Positions 7,752-14,714 of a stretch of 16,349 nt of DNA are shown in pieces. Both the position numbers and the translations under genes were made by a program. Every line of letters begins with the position of its first letter. The stretch's first letter is position 1. Source of the DNA: Actinomycetota bacterium (lineage in GTDB: Bacteria > Actinomycetota > Acidimicrobiia > IMCC26256 > JACDBD01); contig JACDBD010000368.1 in NCBI GenBank assembly GCA_013695115.1, positions 1 through 16,349 on the forward strand, in the 5' to 3' direction. Below the pieces are notes generated by a model that saw nothing but the letters and a program-made list of their open reading frames with translations, did no database searches and was not told where the DNA came from.

Positions 7752-8849
7752 ATGCCCGGGAAAAGCCTGATCGTCGAAGCGGGTGTCGCGGTGCGGAAGG
7801 CGCACGCCGACGCCGATGGGTTCGTGGGCGGCGAGCTGCGCCGACGCGAAGAGCGGGAGGCGGAGCTCTCGGCCGGCCTCGCCCCGGGAGCCACCCGACC
7901 GGTGGGTGCCGGGCGCCGGGCGCGAGCCGAAGAGCCCGACCCGTACCGGCTGTGCTTCGAGCGCGACCTCGACCGGGTGAAGCACTCCCGGCCCTGGCGG
8001 CGCCTGGCCGGGAAGTGCCAGGTGTTCATCGCCCCCGAGGACGACCACCTGCGCACCCGCCTCACCCACGCGGTCGAGGTCGCCCAGGTCGCCACCGGCA
8101 TCGCCCGAGCCGCCAACTTGTGTGTGCCCCTGGTGGAGGCGATCGCCCTCGCCCACGACTGCGGGCACGGCCCCGCCGGCCACGCGTCGGAGGAGGCGTT
8201 CTCGCCGTATGTGCCCGAGGCCACGTACGACCACGCGGTGTACGGCGCCGACGTCACGCTCGCCAGGCTCAACCTGTGCCTCGAGACCCTCGACGGAGTC
8301 CGCAACCACTCCTGGCGTCGCCCCGCCCCGGCCACCCCCGAGGGCGAGGTAGTGGCCTGGGCCGACCGGATCGCCTACGTGTGCCACGACTTCGAGGACG
8401 CGGTCCGCGCCGGCATCCTCACCCCCCACGATCTTCCACCCGAGGTGCGCGACGTGGTCGGGTCCCGCGGGTCCGAGCAGATCGACACGTTCCTTCTCGC
8501 GGTGCTCGACGCGGTCCGCCGTACCGGCCACGTCGGCATGACCGAGCCGGCTGCCTCGGCGCTGGCCGCATTCCGGGCGTTCAATTTCGACCGGATCTAC
8601 CTGCGGCCCGCCGCCCGACGCCAGGCCGACCGCGTGATCGCCCTGCTCCGAGGGCTCGTCGAACATTTCGCCGACGTGCCCACGCGCATCCCCGACCTCG
8701 CGGGGTCGGGAGATGCCATCACACCCGGGTCGCCGGACGCGGCGGCCGCGGCGGTCCACTACGTGAGCGGCATGACCGACCGCTACGCCCTCGGGCTCGG
8801 CGTCGAGCTCCTGGGCTGGCAGCCCGAGAACCTTCCCCGCGGGGTTTGA
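7752..8849 (+). CDS. dgt: Deoxyguanosinetriphosphate triphosphohydrolase-like protein (HD domain)
   Basis: Dgt-family enzymes cut dNTPs into deoxynucleoside and triphosphate and so limit dNTP pools. The 365-aa product has the family's leading motif FERDLDRVKHSRPWRRLAGK around residues 69-88, then RTRLTHAVEVAQVA with metal ligand His106. ALAHDCGHGPAGHASEEAF follows, with the His135-Asp136 pair, and WADRIAYVCHDFEDA supplies the distal Asp205. ATG 7752 is chosen because it gives a normal N-terminus and has a -10 box exactly 6 nt before it; the frame is open further upstream inside ppdK. The protein ends close to the HD-domain core, without a long C-terminal extension. Its place just before dnaG links nucleotide-pool control with replication priming. 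Substrate range within the family is not predictable. Confidence 0.92.
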   Translation: MPGKSLIVEAGVAVRKAHADADGFVGGELRRREEREAELSAGLAPGATRPVGAGRRARAEEPDPYRLCFERDLDRVKHSRPWRRLAGKCQVFIAPEDDHLRTRLTHAVEVAQVATGIARAANLCVPLVEAIALAHDCGHGPAGHASEEAFSPYVPEATYDHAVYGADVTLARLNLCLETLDGVRNHSWRRPAPATPEGEVVAWADRIAYVCHDFEDAVRAGILTPHDLPPEVRDVVGSRGSEQIDTFLLAVLDAVRRTGHVGMTEPAASALAAFRAFNFDRIYLRPAARRQADRVIALLRGLVEHFADVPTRIPDLAGSGDAITPGSPDAAAAAVHYVSGMTDRYALGLGVELLGWQPENLPRGV

Positions 8850-8881
8850 CGAGGCTCGCCGGCCGAGCGCTGGCCGGGCCG

Positions 8882-8887
8882 TAACCT
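8882..8887 (+). promoter_or_regulatory. -10 box of dnaG-rpoD operon (near-leaderless)
   Basis: TAACCT ends 8 nt before the dnaG ATG at 8896. A TTGACG at 8846-8851 is 30 bp away, too far to be its -35 box. Confidence 0.45.
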
Positions 8888-8895
8888 GACGCTCG

Positions 8896-10692
8896 ATGGG
8901 GATCCTCGACGAGGACGTCGCCCGGGTACGGGAGTCGACCGACCTCGTCGCCCTCGTGGGCGAGCACGTCGGACTCAAACGCGTCGGCAACCGCTACATG
9001 GGGCTGTGCCCGTTCCACGCCGAGAAGACGCCGTCGTTCTCGGTCAACCAGGAAATGGGACTTTGGTTTTGCTTCGGTTGTCAGAAGCGGGGCGACGCGA
9101 TCACGTTCGTGCGCGAGGTCGAGCACCTCGACTTCGTCGACGCGGTCGAGCGCCTCGCCGCCCGCGCCGGCATCACCCTGCGCTACGACAGCAAGGCAAC
9201 CGGCGAGAACCGCAAGCGGCGCGACCGTCTCGCCGAAGCCGTCGGCGAGGCGATCGCGTTCTACCACCGGCTGCTGCTCGAGGCGCCTGAGGGTGGCAAG
9301 GCGCGCCAGTACCTGCGCAGCCGCGGGTTCGACGGCGACGTCGCCCGCCGGTTCTCGATCGGGTGGTCGCCCGACGACTGGGACCTGCTCAGCCGCCACC
9401 TCCAGTCGAAGAAGTTCTCGCGCGACGACATCACCAGCGCCGGTCTCGCGTTCGTGAACAAGGTCAACAAGCTCCAGGACCAGTTCCGGGCGCGGCTGAT
9501 GTTCCCGATCTACGACAGCCGGGGCGAGCCCGCCGGTTTCGGCGGACGCGCTCTCGACGACGAGGGGCCCAAGTACAAGAACTCGCCCGACTCCGCGATC
9601 TACCAGAAGAGCCGGCTGCTCTACGGCCTCAACTGGGCCAAGGGCGAGATCGTGGCCAAGGGCGACGTCGTGATCTGCGAGGGCTACACCGACGTGATGG
9701 CGTTCGCGCTCGCCGGTGCCGCCAACGCGGTCGCGACCTGTGGCACCGCGCTCGCCGACGACCACTTCCAGATCCTGAAGAACCTCACCCGCAAGGTCAC
9801 GCTCGCCTACGACTCCGACGCCGCCGGCCGGGGCGCGGCGGAGCGTTGGTACGAGTGGGAGCAGCGTTTCGAGATCGAGGTGCGCGTGGCCGCGCTCCCG
9901 GCCGGCCGCGACCCGGCGGACGTGTGGAAGGACGACCCGGGCGCGCTGCTCAAGGCGGTCGACGACGCCAAACCGTTCATGCAGTTCCGCATCGACCAGG
10001 TGCTCGCGGGCAGTGAGTACATCAGCCCGGAGGGAAGGGCCCGAACGGCTGAGGCCCTGGTACCGGTGCTGCGGGAGCATCCGAGTGAGCTGGTACGGGA
10101 GGCGTACATCCAGACCGTCGCGGGCTCGACCGGTTTCGACCACGCCTGGTTCAAGCAGGCGATCGCGCGCGGTGTTCACAGGCGACCCCCGTCGGATGAA
10201 TCCGCGCCGCGGACGGAGGTGCACGTAGATCGACGCGAGCTCGACGCCCTGCGCTGGGCGATCCACGAGCCGCACTTCGTGTCCGACTGGCTGGAACCGA
10301 TCCTCTTCTCCGACGAGACGGCGCGTGCCGCGTTCGAGCTCCTTCTGGCGGCGGAGTCGTTTCGGGAGGCGCTCGACCACAGTGAAGGCGACGTGCGTTC
10401 GCTGCTCGAGCGGCTCGCGGTCGAGGACGCGACCGTCGACGGCGACCCCGAGACCGTGCGCGCCCGGCTGATGGTGAACATGGTCGTACCTGCCGGTGAA
10501 CGGCTGCTCAAGTCGATGCTCGAGCGCGACGACGAACGTGCCAGCGAAGTGAAGTCGCTCCTCGATCTCGCCGCGCACAACCGCGACACCGGCGAGTGGG
10601 ATGCGGCACAGCAGGCGGCGAGGCAGTTGGTAGGGTGGCTCGTCGACCGGGCGCAGGAGCCAAGCTCGCAGGAGCCAAGCTCGCAGGAGTAG
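8896..10692 (+). CDS. dnaG: DNA primase
   Basis: DnaG makes the RNA primers for DNA replication. The 598-aa protein has an N-terminal CHC2 zinc-binding domain with Cys38, His41, Cys59 and Cys62 (LCPFHAEKTPSFSV and WFCFGCQKRGDAITF). The RNA polymerase core follows with a Toprim domain: VVICEGYTDVMAF carries catalytic Glu262 and LAYDSDAAGRGAAER carries Asp306 and Asp308. The C-terminal third (about residue 440 on) is the more variable helicase-interaction region. The last residues, QEPSSQEPSSQE, come from a 15-bp tandem repeat. Start ATG 8896 gives the canonical N-terminus MGILDEDVARVRESTDLVALV. rpoD begins 6 bp after the stop, so the two genes are surely co-transcribed. Confidence 0.96.
   Translation: MGILDEDVARVRESTDLVALVGEHVGLKRVGNRYMGLCPFHAEKTPSFSVNQEMGLWFCFGCQKRGDAITFVREVEHLDFVDAVERLAARAGITLRYDSKATGENRKRRDRLAEAVGEAIAFYHRLLLEAPEGGKARQYLRSRGFDGDVARRFSIGWSPDDWDLLSRHLQSKKFSRDDITSAGLAFVNKVNKLQDQFRARLMFPIYDSRGEPAGFGGRALDDEGPKYKNSPDSAIYQKSRLLYGLNWAKGEIVAKGDVVICEGYTDVMAFALAGAANAVATCGTALADDHFQILKNLTRKVTLAYDSDAAGRGAAERWYEWEQRFEIEVRVAALPAGRDPADVWKDDPGALLKAVDDAKPFMQFRIDQVLAGSEYISPEGRARTAEALVPVLREHPSELVREAYIQTVAGSTGFDHAWFKQAIARGVHRRPPSDESAPRTEVHVDRRELDALRWAIHEPHFVSDWLEPILFSDETARAAFELLLAAESFREALDHSEGDVRSLLERLAVEDATVDGDPETVRARLMVNMVVPAGERLLKSMLERDDERASEVKSLLDLAAHNRDTGEWDAAQQAARQLVGWLVDRAQEPSSQEPSSQE
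10653..10690 (+). repeat. 15-bp in-frame tandem repeat at the dnaG 3' end
   Basis: Two full copies of GCAGGAGCCAAGCTC (10653-10667 and 10668-10682) and a partial third (GCAGGAG, 10683-10689) run straight into the stop codon. Each unit contains AGGAG, and the sequence after the last copy gives the AGGAG used as the rpoD ribosome-binding site. The encoded tail is QEPSSQEPSSQE. Confidence 0.85.
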
Positions 10693-10695
10693 GAG
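10691..10695 (+). promoter_or_regulatory. Shine-Dalgarno site for rpoD
   Basis: AGGAG overlaps the dnaG stop codon (TAG 10690-10692) and lies only 3 nt before the GTG start at 10699. It is the clearest SD in the window. It belongs to a gene inside an operon, whereas the promoter-proximal genes appear leaderless. Confidence 0.6.
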
Positions 10696-10698
10696 CGC

Positions 10699-12036
10699 GT
10701 GGGGGATTCTGAAACTACGGCGAAGGCGGAGAAGGCTGAGTCGAAGTCCGACGCGACGGATCAGTCGGCGATGCCCGACCCGCTGGCGCGCTTCAAGGAA
10801 CGTGGCTTCATCACCAGCGGCGAGATCTTCTCCGCCTTTCCCGATCTCGAGCCCGACACCGGCGAGCTCGCCGCGATCTACGCCGGCATCAAGGCGCGCG
10901 GCATCGAGGTCGTCGACGAGATCGCCGAAGAGCTCCAGCGTGAGGACCAGCGACGCGCCGGTGGCGGCGCTGCCCCCGACGCTCCCCACCGCCGTCGCGT
11001 CCCCGAGGTCGGCCGAACGATCGGTGTCGTCCCTCGTCCCGGTGAGGCCCATGAGCGGCGCAAGGAGCCCATGGGCCGCTTGGCCGAACCCACCGCCAAG
11101 CCCGAGCGAACCGGGGAGTTCGGCAGCTTCGACCCGGTGCGCATGTACCTCAAGGAGATCGGGAAGGTCCCGCTGCTCACCGGCCCCCAGGAGGTCACGC
11201 TGGCGAAGCGGATCGAGGCGGGGCTGCACTCGGTCGACCACCTCGAGCAGCAGCCCGGGCTGAGCGAGCAGGAGCGGGCCAGTGCCGATGCCGTGGTCGT
11301 CGACGGCCAGCTGGCCAAGAAGCAGCTGACCGAGGCCAACCTCCGTCTCGTCGTCTCGATCGCCAAGCGCTACGTGGGCCGGGGCATGGCGCTGCTCGAC
11401 CTGATCCAGGAGGGCAACCTCGGCCTCATCCGCGCGGTCGAGAAGTTCGACTACACGAAGGGGTTCAAGTTCTCGACCTACGCGACGTGGTGGATCCGCC
11501 AGGCCATCACCCGTGCGATCGCCGACCAGGCCCGCACGATCCGCATCCCGGTGCACATGGTCGAGACCATGAACAAGGTCGTGCGGATCCAGCGTCAGAT
11601 GCTCCAGGAGCTCGGCCGCGAGCCCACCGTCGACGAGGTCGCGGCCAAGGTCGAGATGACTCCCGACCGCGTGCGCGAGATCCAGCGGATCGGGCAGGAG
11701 CCTGTGTCCCTGGAGACGCCGGTTGGCGAGGAGGACGACAGCTTCCTCGGCGACTTCGTGGAAGACCCGAGCGCCATCGCCCCCGCGACCGCGGCGGCAC
11801 GAGCGCTGCTCACCGAGGCGATCGAGGAAGCATTGGAGGAGCTCAACGACCGCGAGCGTCAGGTCGTACGCCTCCGCTTCGGGCTCGACGACGGTCAGGT
11901 CCGGACGCTGGAAGAGGTCGGCAAGGAGTTCGGTGTGACCCGAGAGCGAATCCGCCAGATCGAGTCGAAGACGCTCGCCAAGTTGCGCCACCCCACCCGG
12001 TCCCAGCGCCTGCGCGACTACCTCGAAGAGCCGTAG
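10699..12036 (+). CDS. rpoD: RNA polymerase primary sigma factor (sigma-70 family, RpoD/SigA)
   Basis: This is the housekeeping sigma factor that directs RNA polymerase to -10/-35 promoters. The 445-aa product has a charged N-terminus, a region 1.1-like segment (~residues 27-83, [17 protein letters not shown]...) and a low-complexity linker. Region 1.2 begins at [17 protein letters not shown] (~145). Region 2 is [17 protein letters not shown] to [17 protein letters not shown] (~211-275), whose 2.4 part reads -10 boxes. Region 3 carries [23 protein letters not shown], and region 4 has [15 protein letters not shown] and the helix-turn-helix [22 protein letters not shown]. The GTG start is chosen for the SD just before it; an alternative start further in would lose part of region 1.1. 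It forms an operon with dnaG. This protein presumably reads the TANNNT boxes seen through the window. Confidence 0.96.
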   Translation: MGDSETTAKAEKAESKSDATDQSAMPDPLARFKERGFITSGEIFSAFPDLEPDTGELAAIYAGIKARGIEVVDEIAEELQREDQRRAGGGAAPDAPHRRRVPEVGRTIGVVPRPGEAHERRKEPMGRLAEPTAKPERTGEFGSFDPVRMYLKEIGKVPLLTGPQEVTLAKRIEAGLHSVDHLEQQPGLSEQERASADAVVVDGQLAKKQLTEANLRLVVSIAKRYVGRGMALLDLIQEGNLGLIRAVEKFDYTKGFKFSTYATWWIRQAITRAIADQARTIRIPVHMVETMNKVVRIQRQMLQELGREPTVDEVAAKVEMTPDRVREIQRIGQEPVSLETPVGEEDDSFLGDFVEDPSAIAPATAAARALLTEAIEEALEELNDRERQVVRLRFGLDDGQVRTLEEVGKEFGVTRERIRQIESKTLAKLRHPTRSQRLRDYLEEP

Positions 12037-12060
12037 GCCCGACTGGCTGCCGGACCTCGG

Positions 12061-12066
12061 TAGATT
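12061..12066 (+). promoter_or_regulatory. -10 box of the CAT-anticodon tRNA
   Basis: TAGATT ends 6 nt before G1 of the tRNA at 12073, so the primary transcript would start at or within a base or two of the mature 5' end. The -35 region is weak. Read-through from rpoD, 36 bp upstream, is also possible. Confidence 0.45.
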
Positions 12067-12072
12067 TCGTCC

Positions 12073-12145
12073 GGGGTCGTAGCTCAGTGGTCAGAGCAGC
12101 GGACTCATAATCCGTCGGTCGGTGGTTCGATCCCACCCGGCCCCA
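12073..12145 (+). tRNA. tRNA with CAT anticodon (elongator Met, or Ile2)
   Basis: A full 73-nt cloverleaf can be drawn by hand. The acceptor is GGGGTCG/CGGCCCC with one T-G pair, the D-stem is GCTC/GAGC, and the anticodon stem is GCGGA/TCCGT around loop CTCATAA (anticodon CAT at 12106-12108). The T-stem is GGTGG/CCACC with loop TTCGATC. The discriminator is A12145 and the following bases are CCG, so CCA is not encoded. The acceptor begins with a paired G1-C72, which excludes a typical bacterial initiator tRNA. The sequence alone does not separate elongator tRNA-Met from the tRNA-Ile2 that TilS modifies. Confidence 0.93.
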
Positions 12146-12168
12146 CCGATGTTTCGGCTGGTCCGGTA

Positions 12169-12384
12169 ATGGCGCAACGTCGGCTCACCGAGCCGCACCC
12201 GAGTCGCCTACCGCCGGATCATCCGCGCCGCGACGAGATCCTCGCCGCCCATGAAGCGGCGATGGCCGCCGGCGAGTCGGGTTACGACGACCCGGGCACC
12301 GGACTGTGGGTGTTCACCGCCGCGTACCTGGCCGACCGGGACTGCTGCGAGAGTGGCTGCCGGCACTGCCCCTACGTGTCGTGA
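12169..12384 (+). CDS. Small cysteine-rich DUF5522-like protein
   Basis: This 71-aa protein of unknown function matches what I recall of DUF5522. It has an N-terminal EPHPSRLPPDHPRRDEILAAH, a central AAGESGYDDPGTGLWVFTAAYL, and a C-terminal cysteine/histidine cluster CCESGCRHCPY that could bind a metal. No -10 box or SD precedes the ATG at 12169. The tRNA ends only 23 bp upstream, so the gene may be expressed on a read-through transcript from the tRNA promoter or from rpoD. Its stop overlaps the GTG of the next gene (GTGA), implying coupled translation of a small operon. The family is named from memory; the role is unknown. Confidence 0.75.
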   Translation: MAQRRLTEPHPSRLPPDHPRRDEILAAHEAAMAAGESGYDDPGTGLWVFTAAYLADRDCCESGCRHCPYVS

Positions 12385-12575
12385 TCGCCTGGGCCCTTCT
12401 CGCGCTGGCGGCTGTCGGCTGGAGTGTCCTCGGTCTCACCGGCGCGCTGGGGAGCCCGCACCCCACCTTGAGCACGCTCGTGACCGAAGCCACCCAAGGA
12501 CCGGCGGCTCGAGCGGTACTTGTTGCCGCCTGGATCATCGCCGGCTGGGCGATCGTGCGATGGCCGTCGACGTGA
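12381..12575 (+). CDS. Small two-helix membrane protein (paralogue of the next gene)
   Basis: This predicted 64-aa protein has two hydrophobic helices. The first is VIAWALLALAAVGWSVLGL. A loop TLSTLVTEATQGPAARAV follows, then the second helix VLVAAWIIAGWAIVRW. GTG 12381 is chosen because it forms a GTGA overlap with the stop of the preceding gene; an in-frame ATG at 12306 would add a hydrophilic stretch read from inside that gene. The layout (helix, Pro-containing loop, conserved Arg, W-I-x-GW helix) matches the next protein, so the two look like diverged tandem duplicates. Function unknown. Confidence 0.6.
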   Translation: MIAWALLALAAVGWSVLGLTGALGSPHPTLSTLVTEATQGPAARAVLVAAWIIAGWAIVRWPST

Positions 12576-12784
12576 GCGCCCGATCGATCGGCCTGCTCGG
12601 GTGGTGCGTCATCGCGGTCGTGGCGGCGACCCTCGCGGTCCTCGGCCGAATGGGTCGAGCGGGGATCCCCGCACCCGCGGCGGTCATGCGGGAGATCCTG
12701 CGAATGCCGTTCGGCCGGTTGGCGTTGCTCACGGGATGGCTCATCCTCGGCTGGCACCTCTTCCTCGCGCCGCCAGGCGGCTGA
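12560..12784 (+). CDS. Small two-helix membrane protein (DUF6186-like layout)
   Basis: This 74-aa protein starts at ATG 12560, inside the previous gene (16-bp overlap in another frame). The N-terminal helix is LLGWCVIAVVAATLAVLG. The loop IPAPAAVMREILRMPFGR follows, then the second helix LALLTGWLILGWHLFLA. The pattern R-LALL-x-W-x-x-LGWH recalls the DUF6186 family, named from memory and not certain. It resembles the previous small protein, and both probably sit in the membrane as a pair. It follows directly in the DUF5522-like operon. The DUF2231-like gene begins 26 bp later with its own -10 box. Confidence 0.65.
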   Translation: MAVDVSARSIGLLGWCVIAVVAATLAVLGRMGRAGIPAPAAVMREILRMPFGRLALLTGWLILGWHLFLAPPGG

Positions 12785-12797
12785 GTGAACCGACCGT

Positions 12798-12803
12798 TAT
12801 CCT
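12798..12803 (+). promoter_or_regulatory. -10 box of the DUF2231-like gene (leaderless)
   Basis: TATCCT ends 7 nt before the ATG at 12811. No SD sequence is present. Confidence 0.5.
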
Positions 12804-12810
12804 CGGCAAT

Positions 12811-13434
12811 ATGCGGCGATTCTCGTTCCGGCCCTCGCTCACGCTGCGCGGGCGCAAGTTCAAGGGCCCGCGGGGTTGGGCGGGCAAGCCGCTGCACCCG
12901 CCGCTCACTGCCATCCCAGTGGGGGCGTACGCGCTCGCCGCGGCCTTCGACGTGATCTCGTACGTCGGCAGAGAGCAGGAGTGGGCGCGCGACTTCTATC
13001 GCGCCGCCACGTTCGCGTTGGTCGGCGGGGCGATCTTGTCGGTGTTCACCATCCTGACCGGCTTCTGGGACTGGCTGCACTCGACCGAGCGGGGTACGCA
13101 GGCTCGCCGGACCGCCAACGCCCACGCCATCACGATGCTGATGGTCAGTGCGTTAGTGTTCACCGGCATCATCGTGCGTCTCGTCGCGTACGACGGAGAT
13201 ACGCACACCCCCGTGTTCGCACTCGTCCTGTCGGTCGCCGGCACACTGCTCGTCGGCATCGGTGGGACGATCGGCGGGTCCCTGACGTACGACTACGGGT
13301 TCAACGTCGAGACCGCCGGTGATCACCCGGTATGGCACAAGTCTGAACGTGACGTTCTCCCGGGCGAGAAGCACGGCGAGGTCTCGTCGCCCGACGCGGA
13401 GGCGGCGGTGGAGGAGCTTTCCTCGCACTTGTAA
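12811..13434 (+). CDS. DUF2231-like four-helix membrane protein
   Basis: This 207-aa integral membrane protein has an N-terminal basic segment and then GKPLHPPLTAIPVGAYALAA. That carries the HP...P-G opening of DUF2231-type proteins, with an Asp (AAFDVISY) in the first helix. Helices are visible at about residues 36-55, 68-87, 107-127 and 133-153. The tail after YDYGFNVETAG is soluble and charged (ERDVLPGEKHGEVSSPDAEA). ATG 12811 is chosen because of the -10 box 7 nt upstream and the position of the HPPL motif. The family has no firm function; some members sit near heme or redox proteins. The broken lipoprotein gene begins 6 bp after its stop and may have been in the same operon. Confidence 0.8.
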   Translation: MRRFSFRPSLTLRGRKFKGPRGWAGKPLHPPLTAIPVGAYALAAAFDVISYVGREQEWARDFYRAATFALVGGAILSVFTILTGFWDWLHSTERGTQARRTANAHAITMLMVSALVFTGIIVRLVAYDGDTHTPVFALVLSVAGTLLVGIGGTIGGSLTYDYGFNVETAGDHPVWHKSERDVLPGEKHGEVSSPDAEAAVEELSSHL

Positions 13435-13440
13435 CGGCTC

Positions 13441-14403
13441 GTGCCGGATGGCGCCAACCACACCTGTCCGGTAGCCAAGCGCCGTGCGGGGGCGCGGTCA
13501 CCGGCGGGGGTCTTGGCTGGCGTCGTGATGCTCGCGGGCGTTGCGGCCTGTCAGCCGGCGAAGACGCCCACACCCCGGCCATCGGTCGCGATCTTCCCGT
13601 CCGACGTCCTCACCGTTCCCGACGTCAACCAGGCGACCGGGAAGCGGGTGAACATGCCGATGCCGGACTGCACGGCCTTCCCGTCCGATTGCAACGAGCT
13701 CGCCCTGATCAACCAGCTCGACGGGTTCGACCTCGATCCCAACATCACCCTGCTGTTCGACGGCCCCATCGACGTCAACCGCGTCACCGACGCGAACCTT
13801 TCGTGCAGCCGACCGCGGGCGGCGCCGCCGTCGGGCTCAACCGGCTCGTCTGGGACCCGGCGACGAATGTCCTCTACGGGCACCCGAAGCGGCAGCTGAT
13901 GGAGCGGACCGAGTAACGGCTCACGATCACCGCCGACGTGAACGGCCAGACGGGCACGTCGACGTTCACCACGATGAGCGCGACCAGCGTGCTCGGCCAT
14001 CGCCAACTGGCTCGAACGGTCGGGGAGCCCGGAGGCGTTCGCGCCGCTGCTACTGCCGAGCGAGGTCTTCTACCAGTTCGCATACGGCGACCGGACCGTG
14101 TCGAACCCGACCAGTGCCACGCTCATGCGCGCCGGCGGCTTCCAAGCGGTGACGACGCTCTACCGCCATGATCAGGCCGCGACCAAGGGATGTGACCCGC
14201 ACGGCTTCCTGCTCGACCCCCGGATCGAGGGCCGCCAACCCGGTCAGGTGCAGCTCGCCGAGTTCCTCAAGACCGGCACGAGGACCGACCCCGACGCCGC
14301 CGGCACGTTGTTCGAGTTCCCGATCACCGATCCGAACTCGATCGAGACCCTGAACCACAACACGACCGACCCCTGCCCGCTGGCCGATATCGGGATTCCC
14401 TAG
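13441..14403 (+). pseudogene. Decayed lipoprotein gene, remnant of a VolA-like extracellular lipase/hydrolase
   Basis: The GTG at 13441 begins a lipoprotein: a basic N-terminus, a hydrophobic stretch GVLAGVVMLAGVAAC with a lipobox at Cys37, then FPSDVLTVPD ... DGFDLDPNITLLFDGPIDVNRVTDANL, an Ig-like N-terminal domain pattern. Coding then moves to a second frame at the TTT run 13799-13801 (one more T restores NLFVQPTAGGAAVGLNRLVWDP). It meets a TAA at 13914-13916 inside TE*RLTITADVNG and returns to the first frame near 13995. The last part reads EVFYQFAYGDRTVSNPTSATLMRAGG and CDPHGFLLDPRI, like the C-terminal end of large alpha/beta hydrolases. No GxSxG nucleophile motif is present, so the catalytic middle was probably deleted. 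Ends at TAG 14401-14403. Sequencing error cannot explain all the lesions easily. Confidence 0.7.
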
Positions 14404-14633
14404 CGGGATCCCCCGTTCGGCGAACCGGAGTCCGCGCCGACCAGCGGCTCGGCCTGCTGCTTGACCCGCTCGATGCCGAGCTCGACCGCAGCCTGGGCCT
14501 TCTCGTAGGGCTTGCTGTCACGGATGTCGCGCAGCCATCCCTGGATCTGCTCGTAGCGCTCGCGTCCGGCCTTCGTACCGAAGTAGTAGCCAGCCGCGAA
14601 CCCGACGATGAGGCCTGTCTTCATTCGTCCCAT
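14400..14633 (-). CDS. YtxH-like small membrane protein
   Basis: This 77-aa protein begins MGRMKTGLIVGFAAGYYFGTKAGRERYEQIQ, a glycine-rich N-terminal helix ending in GTKAGR. It continues as an amphipathic helical stretch typical of YtxH-domain proteins. These anchor in the membrane through the N-terminus; their role is poorly known and some respond to stress. Its stop codon (TAG read on the minus strand at 14402-14400) shares the CTAG palindrome with the stop of the convergent pseudogene. A weak -10-like TACAAC (14646-14641, minus) lies 7 nt before the ATG. The gene is divergent from the SOS-box-controlled gene, and the LexA box lies about 52 bp upstream of its start, so shared control is possible but unproven. 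Confidence 0.8.
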   Translation of the reverse strand: MGRMKTGLIVGFAAGYYFGTKAGRERYEQIQGWLRDIRDSKPYEKAQAAVELGIERVKQQAEPLVGADSGSPNGGSR

Positions 14634-14677
14634 GACCCGAGTTGTACCCCACTAGGGGAGGAGCCCACACAGGATCC

Positions 14678-14706
14678 TTGACGGTCGAACATACGTTCGA
14701 TACGCT
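14678..14706 (+). promoter_or_regulatory. Sigma-A promoter of the HTH/LAGLIDADG-like gene
   Basis: TTGACG (14678-14683) and TACGCT (14701-14706) are separated by exactly 17 bp, and the -10 box ends 8 nt before the ATG at 14715. It is the only promoter in the window with a convincing -35 element. The spacer holds a LexA box. Confidence 0.75.
14685..14700. promoter_or_regulatory. LexA operator (SOS box)
   Basis: TCGAACATACGTTCGA is a perfect inverted repeat, TCGAAC-N4-GTTCGA. This is the actinobacterial/mycobacterial LexA consensus (core CGAAC-N4-GTTCG). It fills the spacer between the -35 and -10 boxes of the downstream gene, where bound LexA would exclude RNA polymerase. Confidence 0.85.
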
Positions 14707-14714
14707 CAGTCACC

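Noticed and set aside
4967..8335. A very long minus-strand open frame opposite ppdK and dgt
   Set aside because: It is a compositional shadow of the GC-rich genes on the plus strand; the translated text has no family motif, while the plus strand has clear ppdK and dgt motifs.
8846..8851. TTGACG as the -35 box of dnaG
   Set aside because: It is 30 bp from the -10 box, far outside the 16-19 bp range, and overlaps the dgt stop.
8719..11991. A ~1090-codon minus-strand open frame opposite dnaG and rpoD
   Set aside because: Low-complexity Arg/Leu/Val/Asp-rich text without motifs; dnaG and rpoD on the other strand account for the open reading.
12146..12157. Small stem-loop after the CAT tRNA as a terminator
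   Set aside because: Only a 4-bp stem (CCGA/TCGG) with no T-run; too weak to call.
12306..12380. Upstream ATG as the start of the first small membrane protein
   Set aside because: It would add a hydrophilic segment translated from inside the DUF5522-like gene; the GTG in the GTGA overlap is the simpler start.
13441..13899. The first 152 codons as a complete intact lipoprotein
   Set aside because: The last ~35 residues are low-complexity Ser/Arg/Gly text, while the neighbouring frame continues the domain sensibly, so the frame ends by a shift and not by design.
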